The position numbers were made by a program, and so were the translations under genes. The notes under the pieces were generated by a model. That model was not told the DNA's origin. It saw only the letters and a program-made list of their open reading frames with translations, and searched no databases. From assembly GCA_963575745.1 (NCBI GenBank), contig CAUYUJ010007236.1:62001-126000 (forward strand): a stretch of 64,000 bases of DNA. Reading direction: 5' to 3'. This document shows, in pieces, positions 10,690 through 20,356 of the stretch. Each line of letters starts with the position of its first letter. Position 1 is the first letter of the stretch. Source of the DNA: Prorocentrum cordatum. Its lineage: Eukaryota > Sar > Dinophyceae > Prorocentrales > Prorocentraceae.

Positions 10690-12000
10690 CCCTTCAAGGA
10701 ACCCGACTCAGGTTGAAAAGTTCTGTATTGCCCACAATAGAAGAGTCGACATGTAATTCCAAAAACTGAATTGGAAATTTTCTGGGGCCCTTTAAGGAGG
10801 CCGACGCATGTTGCGCAGTTCCGTATTGTGGATAATACAGAACTTCAACGCGCGCGCGCGCGCGCGTCGGAGTTCTGTACTGCCCACAAAAGAAGAGTAG
10901 CAATGTAATTTCAAAAACTGAATTGGGAATTTTCTTGGGCCCTGTAAGAAGGCCGACGCATGTTGGGCAGTTCTGTATTGTGGACAATACAGAACTCAGA
11001 CGAGCGCGCGCGCGCGTCTGAGTTCTGTACTGCCCAGAATAGAAGAGTAGCAATGTAATTTGAAAAACTGAATTGGGAATTTTCTGGGGCCCTCTAAGGA
11101 GGCCGACGCATGTTGGGCAGTTCTGTATTGTGGACAATACAGAACTCCAACGCGCGCGCGCGCGCGCGCGCGCGCGCGCGCGCGCGTCGGAGTTCTGTAC
11201 TATCCACAATAGAAGAGTCGCAATGTAATTTCAAAAACTGAATTGGGAATTTTCTGGGGCCCTTTAAGGAGGCCGACGCATGTTGGGCAGTTCTGCATTG
11301 TGGACAATACAAAACTCCAACGCGCGCGCGCGCGTCTGAGTTCTGTACTGCCCACAATAGAAGAGTAGCAATGCAATTTCAAAAACTGAATTGGGAATTT
11401 TCTGGGGCCCTTTAAGGAGGCCGACGCATGTTGGGCAGTTCTGTATTGTGGACAATACAGAACTCCAACGCGCGCGCGCGCGCGCGCGCGCGCGCGCGCG
11501 TCGGAGTTCTGTAGTGTCCACAATAGAAGAGTCGGCAATTTCAAAAACTGAATTGAGAATTTTTCTGGGGCCCTGTAAGAAGGCCGACGCTGTTGGGCAG
11601 TTCTGTATTGTGGACAATACAGAATTCAACTGCCCACAATAGCAATGTAATTCAAAACTGAATTTGGAATTTTCTCGGAGGCCCGCGCGCGCGGCGCGCG
11701 CGCGCGTCGGAGTTCTGTAATGTCCACAATAGAAGAGTCGCAATGTAATTTCAAAAACTGAATTGGGAATTTTCTGGGGCCCTTTAAGGAGGCCGACGCA
11801 TGTTGGGCAGTTCTGTATTGTGGACAATACAAAACTCCAACGCGCGCGCGCGCGCGTCGGAGTTCTGCACTGTCAACAATAGAGAAGTCGACACGTAATG
11901 CCAAAAACTGAATTGGACATGTTCTGTGGCCATTTTAAGGAGGCCGACGCATGTTGGGCAGTTCTGTATTGTGGACAATACAGAACTCCGACGCGCGCGC
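10690..12000. repeat. Palindromic ~150-bp satellite, eight units
   Basis: GGCCGACGCATG-type anchors lie at about 10801, 10953, 11103, 11273, 11421, 11584, 11793 and 11944. Each full unit contains AGTTCTGTATTGT, GG, then ACAATACAGAACT (13-base perfect arms). That is followed by AACTCC...(CG)n...GGAGTT, itself an inverted repeat of variable length. Length differences between units come mainly from the CG run. Arg/Ala-rich open frames across it are artefacts. Confidence 0.9.
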
Positions 12001-12009
12001 GAGAGCGCG

Positions 12010-12135
12010 GGTCGGGCGCGCTTAGCACCCCCCCTCCCCCCCCCCCCTCTCAAAAAATGTACTGTCTCCTCCCCCCGATGCTCCATAACACCCGCCGCCC
12101 GCTCGCCCTCACCCTTTTTTGTTTCTGTTGTGTTG

Positions 12136-12220
<85 letters not shown>

Positions 12221-12320
12221 CTCCCTCCCTCCCTCCTGACTCCTCCCTCCTTCCCTCCCTCCCCCCCACTCCCCCTCCCCTTTTCTCCCCCCTCCTCCCT
12301 CCACCCGCCCCCCCCCCATC
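12010..12320. repeat. C-rich and (CT)n tract
   Basis: Poly-C is followed by a long CT dinucleotide repeat (about 12136-12225) and then CCCT-rich sequence. Confidence 0.9.
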
Positions 12321-12519
12321 TCAATCCCGTGCTCGCCCCCTGGCATCGCCCCTTCCCCCTCCACCGCCCTCTCGTTCTCTCATTTCCTGCCAGTCCCTCT
12401 CTCGGCCCATCCCTCCTTTGTCCATCCACCCTTTTCCTCCCTTTTGTCCCGCCTTTTCGTTCTCGCGGTGCCAGTCCCGCCCCCCACCCTGCTCGCCATG
12501 TGTTTGGGCGCCCGTGCCG

Positions 12520-12900
12520 CCCAGGCGCGCCCGCGCACCTCGATGGCCGAGGTCTGGGGGCGCAGCGAGGCCCCCGCCCCGCGAGCGCGCCAAAATGAGG
12601 AGGATGGGGGAATGAGGCGGACGGGGTGAAGAGGACGAGGCGGCGTTAGCACAGTCGGCCCAGGTCTACTGGAGGGCGATGAAGGCCAGAATGGAGATAC
12701 GGAGGCGGAGGACGATGATGATGTCGGAGGAAGGGAGGGGGGGCGAGGGCGAAGGGAAGGAGGTGGATAAGGAGGAGTCTGAGAGGAGGCAGGAGAAATC
12801 GCACGGCGAGGACGCGACGGCCGCGCCGCCGCGCGAGGCACCACCCAGACCTCGGTCATCGAGGCCCCGGTTGCGCGCTTGCGCGCGCCGCGAGGCCACG
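12520..12900. repeat. Inverted repeat, possibly containing decayed exons
   Basis: 12538-12558 (CCTCGATGGCCGAGGTCTGG) is matched in inverse orientation at 12844-12864 with one mismatch. Between them 12664-12810 reads as a Lys/Glu-rich frame after a CCCAG acceptor-like site (VYWRAMKARMEI). I cannot place it in a gene and treat it as unresolved. Confidence 0.45.
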
Positions 12901-12919
12901 CACGAGGTGCAATGCGTGT

Positions 12920-13103
12920 GCATTTGGATATGTAGATGTATATGTATATGTAGATGTACATGTATGCGTTTGTGTGTAGATGTATAGGTATATGTGTATG
13001 CATATTATTATGCATTTATGTATATGTATACGTTTGTATGTGTGTGTGCATGTACGTGTGTGTATGTATGTGGGTATGTATGTGCGTATGTATATATATA
13101 TGC

Positions 13104-13147
<44 letters not shown>

Positions 13148-13215
13148 GAGTATACGTATATGTATATGTATATGTATACGTATATGTAGGTGTCTATGCA
13201 TATGTATGTGTTTAT
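12920..13215. repeat. TATGTA-type microsatellite
   Basis: TATGTA/TGTATG hexamers run for about 290 bases. A second AT-rich patch with a (GA)n tract lies at about 13425-13580. Confidence 0.9.
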
Positions 13216-13482
13216 GGGGTCTATGCCATATCGGCGCTCTTGGGGGTCGCCTGGGGCCGCGGCTGGTCAGTCAGGCCCTTCTGCAGGGCAGTGCATCCTG
13301 GATGTATGTTCGAATCCAGAACGGATGAAGGCGCTGATGCCTTGGCATCTCGATTGGCCAGGCGCGAGGGGCTATATATAAAAATGCGGTGGGGCGCGAT
13401 GCGCGAGAAGTATAAACACGTCTGTGTGTATATATATATGTGTATACATACATACGTACATGTAGAAAGGGGGAGAGCGAGG

Positions 13483-13536
<54 letters not shown>

Positions 13537-13639
13537 AAGAAAGAACGAACGAGCAAGAAAGAGAGAGAGAGAGAGAGTCATCCTCGGGCGATGGGGCACG
13601 AGGGAGATCGGTGCCCACCATTATTGGTCTCAACTGCCT

Positions 13640-14480
13640 GCGCACCGTGCCAGCACAGCATTCTCGGTGGCGGTTGCTCAAACCGATGAGGGTGACGACG
13701 ATGATGCTGATGGTGGTGACGATGATGGTGATGATGATGGCGACGAGGATGGCGATGATGGCGGTTATGCTGGCGGTGCTGCCGATGAGAGGATGAGGAA
13801 GACATTGGGGAGACGATGAGGAGGAGGAGGAGGACGACGACGACGAGGATTGTGGCGGACGCGGGAATAACCACGTGAAAACGATGACGACGATGATGTT
13901 GTTTCTGACGATGGTGATGCTGATTATGATGATGATGGGGAGAATGATGATGGTTACGATGATGATGCTGATCATGATGCACATGATGATGATGATGATG
14001 ATGAATGATGATGATGATGATGATGATGATGATGCTGATGATGGCGCTGATGATGACGATGACGATGACGATGTCGTGGCCTTCGGCCCATCAATCCACC
14101 GTGCATGGGTTGTCGGTTAGAGTCCCCTTATATGTTCATTCGGATATCGGATGAGGCATCTCGGAGGCCTCCTGGAGGCAAGTTTGAAACCTATTGAGGG
14201 CCGTTTGGAATCATCTTCTGGCTTCGGTTTGGGTCTCTTGGGGGCCTCGTGGTGCCGCTTGGGGGCCTCTGAGGTCTCGTGGCGGCCCTTGGGGCCTCCT
14301 GTAGGCTTCTTGGGGGCGGAAGTCGTGTTCACCATCTTGGGTTCCTTTTGGGCCCCTCTTCGGGCGTTCGTTGGCCGTCTTGGGCGCCTCTTGGGCCGTG
14401 GTGGGGCCTGCTTGGGCAGTCTTGGGGCCCCCTTGGGGCGGGGGCCTGTTGGGCCGTCTTGGCGCGGTTCGCGGGGCATC
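13640..14480. repeat. Composite GAT/GGCC repeat, copy A
   Basis: The head is CACCGTGCCAGCACAGCATT, followed by a GAT microsatellite, a GTGGCGGACGCGG spacer near 13850, more GAT repeat, then a GGCCGTCTTGGGGGCCTC-type minisatellite (14150-14480). The same order of parts occurs at 23055-24500 and, with a diverged head, at 16010-17060. Confidence 0.7.
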
Positions 14481-14990
14481 GTGGTCCGCCTTGGAGCGCC
14501 GACGCTCGAATCGGCGAATCGGACAGATACGCATTAGCTGCCTCGGGGCAATGCCAAACGAGGTCGATTGAAAGCAAGTAATGTGTATGGATATCCCAGG
14601 GTGGTGGGACGCCGAAATCTTGGCATGTCAACAATTTGCCAGGCGCGAGGGGGAATCGACTACTGCGAGGAGGCGCGAGGCGCGAGTGAGATATATGGAT
14701 GGGCATCCTAGGGCGATGGGGCGCGATGGGCATCGATGGATCGATAGTTGTATATACACACAAACAACGATGTTGATAAGTTAGGGTGGAAGCGAGGAGG
14801 TTGGAGGTCAGAGGGTTATGGCGCGAAGAGGCCTCGGGGGGCGAATTCCTCGCAACGGGCAGCGCAGGGGAAGGAAGGGCGAGTGAGGGGATGGCGATAG
14901 GTGGAGTGGGCGGGTGATGGCGATGATGATGGTGATGATGCGTTCGTCGCCGTATTGCTCGAGGCCCTACGATCGACTTCGCTCGCTTGC
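14480..14990. other. Intergenic stretch upstream of the 15000-15476 gene
   Basis: It holds CCTAGGGCGATGGGGCGCGATGG at 14705-14727, which resembles sequence near 13590 (CTCGGGCGATGGGGCACGAG), and a short GAT patch at 14910-14945. I see no gene here. Confidence 0.5.
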
Positions 14991-14992
14991 AG
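14985..14992 (+). promoter_or_regulatory. Candidate spliced-leader trans-splice acceptor
   Basis: GCTTGCAG ends 7 bases before the start codon at 15000. Dinoflagellate nuclear mRNAs are generally trans-spliced to the 22-nt leader, and an AG immediately 5' of the ATG fits that. No RNA data support it. Confidence 0.4.
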
Positions 14993-14999
14993 CGGGGCC

Positions 15000-15476
15000 A
15001 TGTCACAAAACAAGCCGCAAACGCCTCCACTCAAACGGCAGCGGACCGAGCCCGTGACGCTCGAGGGCGAGGTGGAGATCGAGGGCGAGGCCCTCTGGCG
15101 GCTGCTGGCGCCGCTGCCACCCGCCTCCAACTCGGATGAGGCCGAGGCGGCCGAGACCGAGGCGGCGCCCGCCGTGCCGTCCGAGACCGTGCGTGAACCC
15201 GTGGGGGCATATGTCGCCGCGAGGCCCGAGTCGCTCGCCGCGCGGAGCGCCGCGTCCAGGGCGTGGTCGGCGGCGATTGTGGCAAGGGCAGACTGGTGTC
15301 TGCTGCGGAAGAGGTCCAAGCGCCTGCTTTTGCAGCTGGAGAATGTCTGGTACGAGGGGGAACTCGCTAGACAGGAGTGGGCGCGCTTGGACGCTGCTGC
15401 CAGGGCGCTGCGGCCCCCGACCACCATGGAGCTCCAGCAGATCGTTGGCTTGGACAGGAGCATCGATCACCACTAA
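15000..15476 (+). CDS. Small intronless gene, unknown 158-aa protein
   Basis: ATG at 15000 to TAA at 15474-15476. The protein starts MSQNKPQTPPLKRQRTEP, where KRQR could be a short nuclear-localisation signal. An acidic/Ala-rich middle (about residues 38-65) follows, then an amphipathic Arg/Leu/Glu/Ala-rich C-terminal half (CLLRKRSKRLLLQLENVWYE) that looks helical. Codon third positions are strongly G/C, as in the other genes here. A CTTGCAG lies 8 bases before the ATG, a good trans-splicing acceptor for the dinoflagellate spliced leader. The open frame extends upstream of the ATG, so it could instead be the last exon of a longer gene. I recognise no family. Confidence 0.6.
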   Translation: MSQNKPQTPPLKRQRTEPVTLEGEVEIEGEALWRLLAPLPPASNSDEAEAAETEAAPAVPSETVREPVGAYVAARPESLAARSAASRAWSAAIVARADWCLLRKRSKRLLLQLENVWYEGELARQEWARLDAAARALRPPTTMELQQIVGLDRSIDHH

Positions 15477-16005
15477 GGCCGAGGGCAAACTCGACGGAGG
15501 ATGCGGAGGCATGGGGAGGAGGTGTGAGGATGGTGGAGGGGGGCGGGGGGGGGCAACATCCCTCGCGAACCAACCCGCGACCCGTTCGGCCACCCAACTC
15601 GCGACCCACGCGCGGCCCGCCCGATGCCCAAGCATCTCACTTTAGATCGGCGAGATGAGCACGCCGACGCTTGCAACTGGTTCCTCTGCATGCTCGTCCG
15701 ATCCTGTCGGGCTGCCGACGGCCCCAGCCACCGCTTTCCGATCAGTGCAACGAAGAGCCGATCGAAGTATCTCGCGTGCACGGGGGCACCCAGATGCGTC
15801 AGCTGATAGAGAGCGCGGCTAGCGTCTCTGCTGTTATCGGGGGCGCAACATACGGGTGCAACGTGTGCGCTCAACCTGCGGGCCCAACCAATGGGCGCAA
15901 CAGATGGGGCTATAGCACGATATCTCCCTATTAATTATATATACACACATATACAGACATACATATACATCTGTATGTTTACAGCTGTCTGCGGGAAGTA
16001 CCGCA
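15477..16005. other. Intergenic, nothing recognised
   Basis: It contains a short G run (15538-15552) and a small TATA/CATA-rich patch (15933-15975). No supported gene. Confidence 0.6.
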
Positions 16006-16009
16006 ACCC

Positions 16010-17060
16010 TGCCAGGTCAGCTCGAATCGCTGGGGATGGTGATGACGATGATGGTGATGATAATGTCGCCGATGATGGCGATGATGGCGATGCTGCTGGT
16101 GACGGCCACCAGAGGATGAGGAGGACAATGAGGAGTAGATGGGGGGGGGGGGATGGCGACGAGAATTGTGGCGGACGCGGAGGGTGAAGAGCACGATGCC
16201 GATGTTGACGATGGTGATGATGGTGATGACGATGATGATGATGCTGCTGATGCTGATGATGCTGATGCTAGCGCTGATGACGATGATGACGGCGATGATG
16301 ATGACGATGACGATGACGATGATGTTGACGATGATGATGATGATGATAACGGTAATGCTGATGCTGATGATGATGGTGATGATGGTGGTGATGATGACTG
16401 CGGTAGTGGTGGTGGCGATAATGACCACGAGGGGGACGAAGCCGAGGACGGTGGCGAAGAGAAAAGGGACGATACTACGAACAACGTCATGAGGCACATA
16501 CCGTCTCAGCCCTGCAAAAGCCACGTAGACCTCATGTGGTGTGTCTCCTGAGCTCCTGAGGAACCGTCTTGGAGGTCCGTTGGGGCCGTCTTGGGCCATC
16601 TTGGGGCCCTCTCGGTGCCCTCGTGGTCGTCTGGGGCGGCGGTTAGGGGCCATCGCGGGGTTGTCTGGGGTCGTCCATGGGTCCTCCTTTGCAGCCTTGG
16701 GCAATTTTTTAGGGGGGGGGGTAGGGCCAGCTTGAGACTACCTTGGGTCTGCCCTGGGCTCTCCAGGGGCATTCTCGGGCTGCCTTGCGGCCGTATTGCG
16801 GGCATCCCTGGCTATCTCGAGGCCCCTCTGGGGCCGTTGCGCTGCCATGTTCGAAGCCGCTTGGGCAGCCTTCGGCCGACGGAAGCTCGAGAAAGCGAGA
16901 ACCCGAAACCAACTTTCCACCATCGATGTTGACCTCTTCGGGCCGTGCTGGAGACTCCTCTGGAGCCCTCTTGGGCCGTCTTGGGGGCCCCGTGGGCGGC
17001 CTCGGAAATACGTTGGTAGTCTTGGAGGCATCCTGGTCCATCGTGGCTGCTTTGGTCCCC
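16010..17060. repeat. Composite GAT/GGCC repeat, copy B
   Basis: GAT repeats, a G run, the shared ATTGTGGCGGACGCGG spacer (near 16167), a long GAT tract to about 16390, then the GGCCGTCTTGGGCCATCTTG-type minisatellite (16555-17050). It contains CTCCTGAGCTCCTGAGGA (16546-16563), matching CTGAGCTCCTAAGGAG in copy C. Confidence 0.7.
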
Positions 17061-17089
17061 CATGCATGTTTTGTTTTCGGCCAGGTCTC

Positions 17090-18190
17090 GGTGCCGAGAA
17101 CTAAGGCATGTCTTAATTGTCGGGCGGGGAACTAGGACAGGTCTCAACCTTCGGCTCCCGAAACGAGGGCTGTTGAAAACATTCAAAACCATTTCAAAGT
17201 GTCTGAAGACGTCGTGTCTTAGATATTGGCGCCGAAAACCCAAACCTGTCTTAATTATCGGATCGGGAACTGAACCGGGTCTTTGTCTTCGGTTCCCGAC
17301 ACTATGCCTTACCAATGCAATTCAACACAGCTCAAAACATTTAAACATGTCGTGTCTTAGTTTTCGGGGCCAGCAGCCCACGCGTGTCTTACCGAATGCG
17401 ACGATTAAGACATGTCTCCATTGTCGGGCCGAAGAAGAAAACGCAAACTAAGACATGTCGCAGTTTTCTGGCCGAAAACTAAGACGTGTCGCAGCTTTCT
17501 GAGCGAAAACTAAGACATGTCTTAGTTTTCAGACCGAAAACTAAGACATGTCGCAATTTTCTGGCCGAGAACTAAGACATGTCGCAGTTTTCTGGCCTAA
17601 AACTAAGACATGTCGCAATTTTCTGGCCGAGAACTAAGACATGTCTCAGTTTTCTGGCCGAGAACTAAGACATGTCTCAATTTTCTAGCCGAAAGCGAAG
17701 GACATGTCGCAATTTTCTGGCCGAGAACTGAGACATGTCTCAGTTTTCTGGCCGAAAACTAAGACATGTCTCAGTTTTCGGGCCTCAAACTAAGACATGT
17801 CGCAGTTGTTTGGCCGAAAACTAAGACATGTTGCAGTTTTTCCACGAAAACTAAGACATGTCTTAGTTCTCGGGCCGAAAATTAAGACATGTCGCAGTTT
17901 TCTGGCCGAGAACAAAAATGTGTCTCAATTTTCGGGCCGGAAACTAAGACATGTCTTAGTTTTCGGGCCGAAAGCTGCGACATGTCTCAATTTTCGGGCC
18001 GAAAACTAAGACATGTCTCAGTTTTCGGGCCGAAAACTATGACATGTCTCAATTTTCGGGCCGAAAACTGAGACATGTCGCAATTTTCGGCCGGACAACT
18101 GAGACATGTCTTAGTTCTCGGGCCGAAAACTGAGACATGTCTCAGTTTTCGGCCCGAAAATTGAGACATGTCGCAGTTTTCGGCCGGACA
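17090..18190. repeat. 31-bp palindromic ACATGT minisatellite
   Basis: Units read roughly CTAAGACATGTC(T/G)CAGTTTTC(T/G)GGCCGAAAA. ACATGT is the dyad centre, and in places the symmetry extends through AAAACTAAG / CTTAGTTTT and CGGCC/GGCCG. Sequence is most regular at about 17440-18190; 17090-17440 is a diverged lead-in. Confidence 0.9.
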
Positions 18191-18191
18191 A

Positions 18192-18500
18192 CTTTCCTAA
18201 TGTCGCTACATGTCGCTACATGTCGCTACATGTCGCTAAATGTCGCTAAATGTCGCTAAATGTCGCTATGTGTCTCTAAGTGTCGCTAAATGTCTCTAAG
18301 TGTCGCTAAATGTCTCTAAATGTCTCTAAATGTCGCTAAATGTCGCTAAATGTCGCTGAATGTCGCTAAATGTCTCTGAATGTCGCTGAATGTCGCTGAA
18401 TGTCGCTAAATGTCGCGAAATGTCTTTAAATGTCTCTACATGTCGCTGAATGTCGCTGAATGTCGCTGAATGTCGCTAAATGTCGCTAAATGTCTCTAAA
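18192..18500. repeat. 10-bp TGTCGCTAAA tandem array
   Basis: About 30 copies of TGTC(G/T)CT(A/G)(A/C)A with a strict 10-base period. Confidence 0.95.
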
Positions 18501-18504
18501 ACAG

Positions 18505-18725
18505 ACACCCAAAGACATCCAAAGACATCCAAAGACATCCAAAGACATTCAAAGACATTCAAAGACATTCAAAGACAAAACAGAGACAAACAAAGACATC
18601 CAAAGACACAACAGCGACATCCAAAGACATCCAAAGACACGACAGAGACATCCGAAGACATTCAAAGACAAAACAGAGACAAACAAAGACATCCAAAGAC
18701 ACAACAGCGACATCCAGAGACATCG
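18505..18725. repeat. 10-bp AAAGACATCC tandem array, opposite orientation
   Basis: AAAGACATCC/AAAGACATTC repeats directly follow the TGTCGCTAAA array. Read on the other strand they are TGTCTTTGGA, so GACA/TGTC polarity flips at about 18502. A ~70-bp higher-order duplication (about 18570-18640 and 18660-18725) lies within. Confidence 0.9.
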
Positions 18726-18739
18726 TGAACGCAAGCAAC

Positions 18740-20078
18740 CCCCCCCAAACCCATACGATCTCGGAACATATGTGGGTAACTCCGCAAATCGCACGAAACA
18801 AACATGCCAAGCCCCGCGACATCGCAAGGGAACCCAGTGCAATCTCATTGAACAATTAACAGAACCCTCTCGAACCTTTTGAATATCAAATCTAATTAAT
18901 GCGCATCTCTTGCCACGGCGCAACAAACTCCCACTGGGATCTCGGCAAAATTCGGGAACCCGAAGTAATCCAAGCAATTGGCGAGAATCCAAAGCAACGT
19001 AAGATAATCTTAAGCAATTGGGGGGGACCCACGGCAAACCGAGCGAATGCAAGGTAACCTGGGCTAGTTAGGACAATCCTAGGCGAGACCAGGCGAATAC
19101 AAGGTAAACTGAGCGAATTTAAAATAATCTGAGCTGTTTAAGGCAATCCTAGGCGAGTCTATGCGAATGCAAGATAACCTGAGCGAAACAATATAAATCA
19201 TTAAGCAACGCAGCTCAAGCCTCAGAGTGCTTTGGGGCCCCTTTCTTCAGGGTCTTGGGCCAACTCCGAAGTTATAGGGGTGGTCCAACGGCGCCCTCGC
19301 GAGGCTTCCTGTGAAGCTCTCGGGCCCCCCATCAGAGGCCACTGAGGACGCCGAACGAGGCGCCCAGGATGCCCATTCAGGGGGCTTAGCATGCCTTCAG
19401 GAGGCTCTCGTGACCCCAGTGCTCGAATGCGTCGGGGGCAAATCAATCTCCTAGAAATCTGCGGATAAGAGCGAGGGTATTTGAGGAGGAGGAGGAGGAG
19501 GAGGAGGAGGGCGATGACGGGCCTCGCGGGCCCAGGGGGCGGGTGGTGGCTCAACAGGAATCTGCACCTGATGCGCCGCGCCCATTTCGGCACCCCTCGC
19601 GCGGATCCCGCCCCGTCCTGACAAAAGCACTCGATAGCCGCCAACTACACCTGAGGCCCACCGCCCATTTCAACACGCCCTCGCACAACGACCCGCCCGC
19701 GCCGCCACCCGCCCGCGACCCGCCCGCGCCGCGGCCCACCCGTGCCGCGACCAACCCGCGACCCACCCGCGCCGCGCCCAGTTCGACACCCCTCGCAATG
19801 ATTGCGCACCGTCCTCGCCAGGGCTCTCGTGCGCCGCTGGGCCAGCGTAGCTGCTTTGGGCCGAGCCGTTACCGCGCCTGTTCAGGCCGAACGCTCCAGC
19901 TGTTGCACCCCGCCCCGCCACCTTGCAGAACGCCCGCAATGCCCACGCACGCGCCCGAGAAAAGGGAGGCAGAGGCGCGTTGTCGGAGCGCCCACTGGGG
20001 TCCGACAACTCGCGCTCTGGCCACCCTTTTTGGTGCATCTGTGGGCGTTGATCATCACCCCTTGGCGGCCCACAACCC
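18740..20078. other. Intergenic with degenerate tandem motifs
   Basis: 18950-19200 has loose repeats of GCGAATGCAAGGTAACCTGA. 19480-19510 is (GAG)n. 19560-19800 has repeated GCCCATTTCGGCACCCCTCG and CGACCCGCCCGCGCC motifs, the former resembling the satellite unit at 53.8-54.7 kb. I see no supported gene. Confidence 0.55.
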
Positions 20079-20324
20079 ATGGAGGCAAGCGGGCTGGTCG
20101 AGGTCGCGAAGCAGCCCAAGAAGAAGGAGAAACCTGGGCCGAGAAGCAAGAAGGACATCCGCTACGCGCGGGCCCGCGACAGGATGTTCGGCCGCCACCT
20201 GAAGGAGATCACCGAGACGTCGTCTGGCTCTGACATCCAGGATGAGGGCGTGAAAGAGTTCATGAAGAAGTACCAGAGCACGCACTCGTCCACTGTGATT
20301 CGCCGCCGCCGAAGCCACCGCGGT

Positions 20325-20356
<32 letters not shown>

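Noticed and set aside
13290-13330. tRNA-like TTCGAATCC box near 13310
   Set aside because: Flanking bases do not pair into a T-arm and no D- or anticodon arm or acceptor stem is visible.
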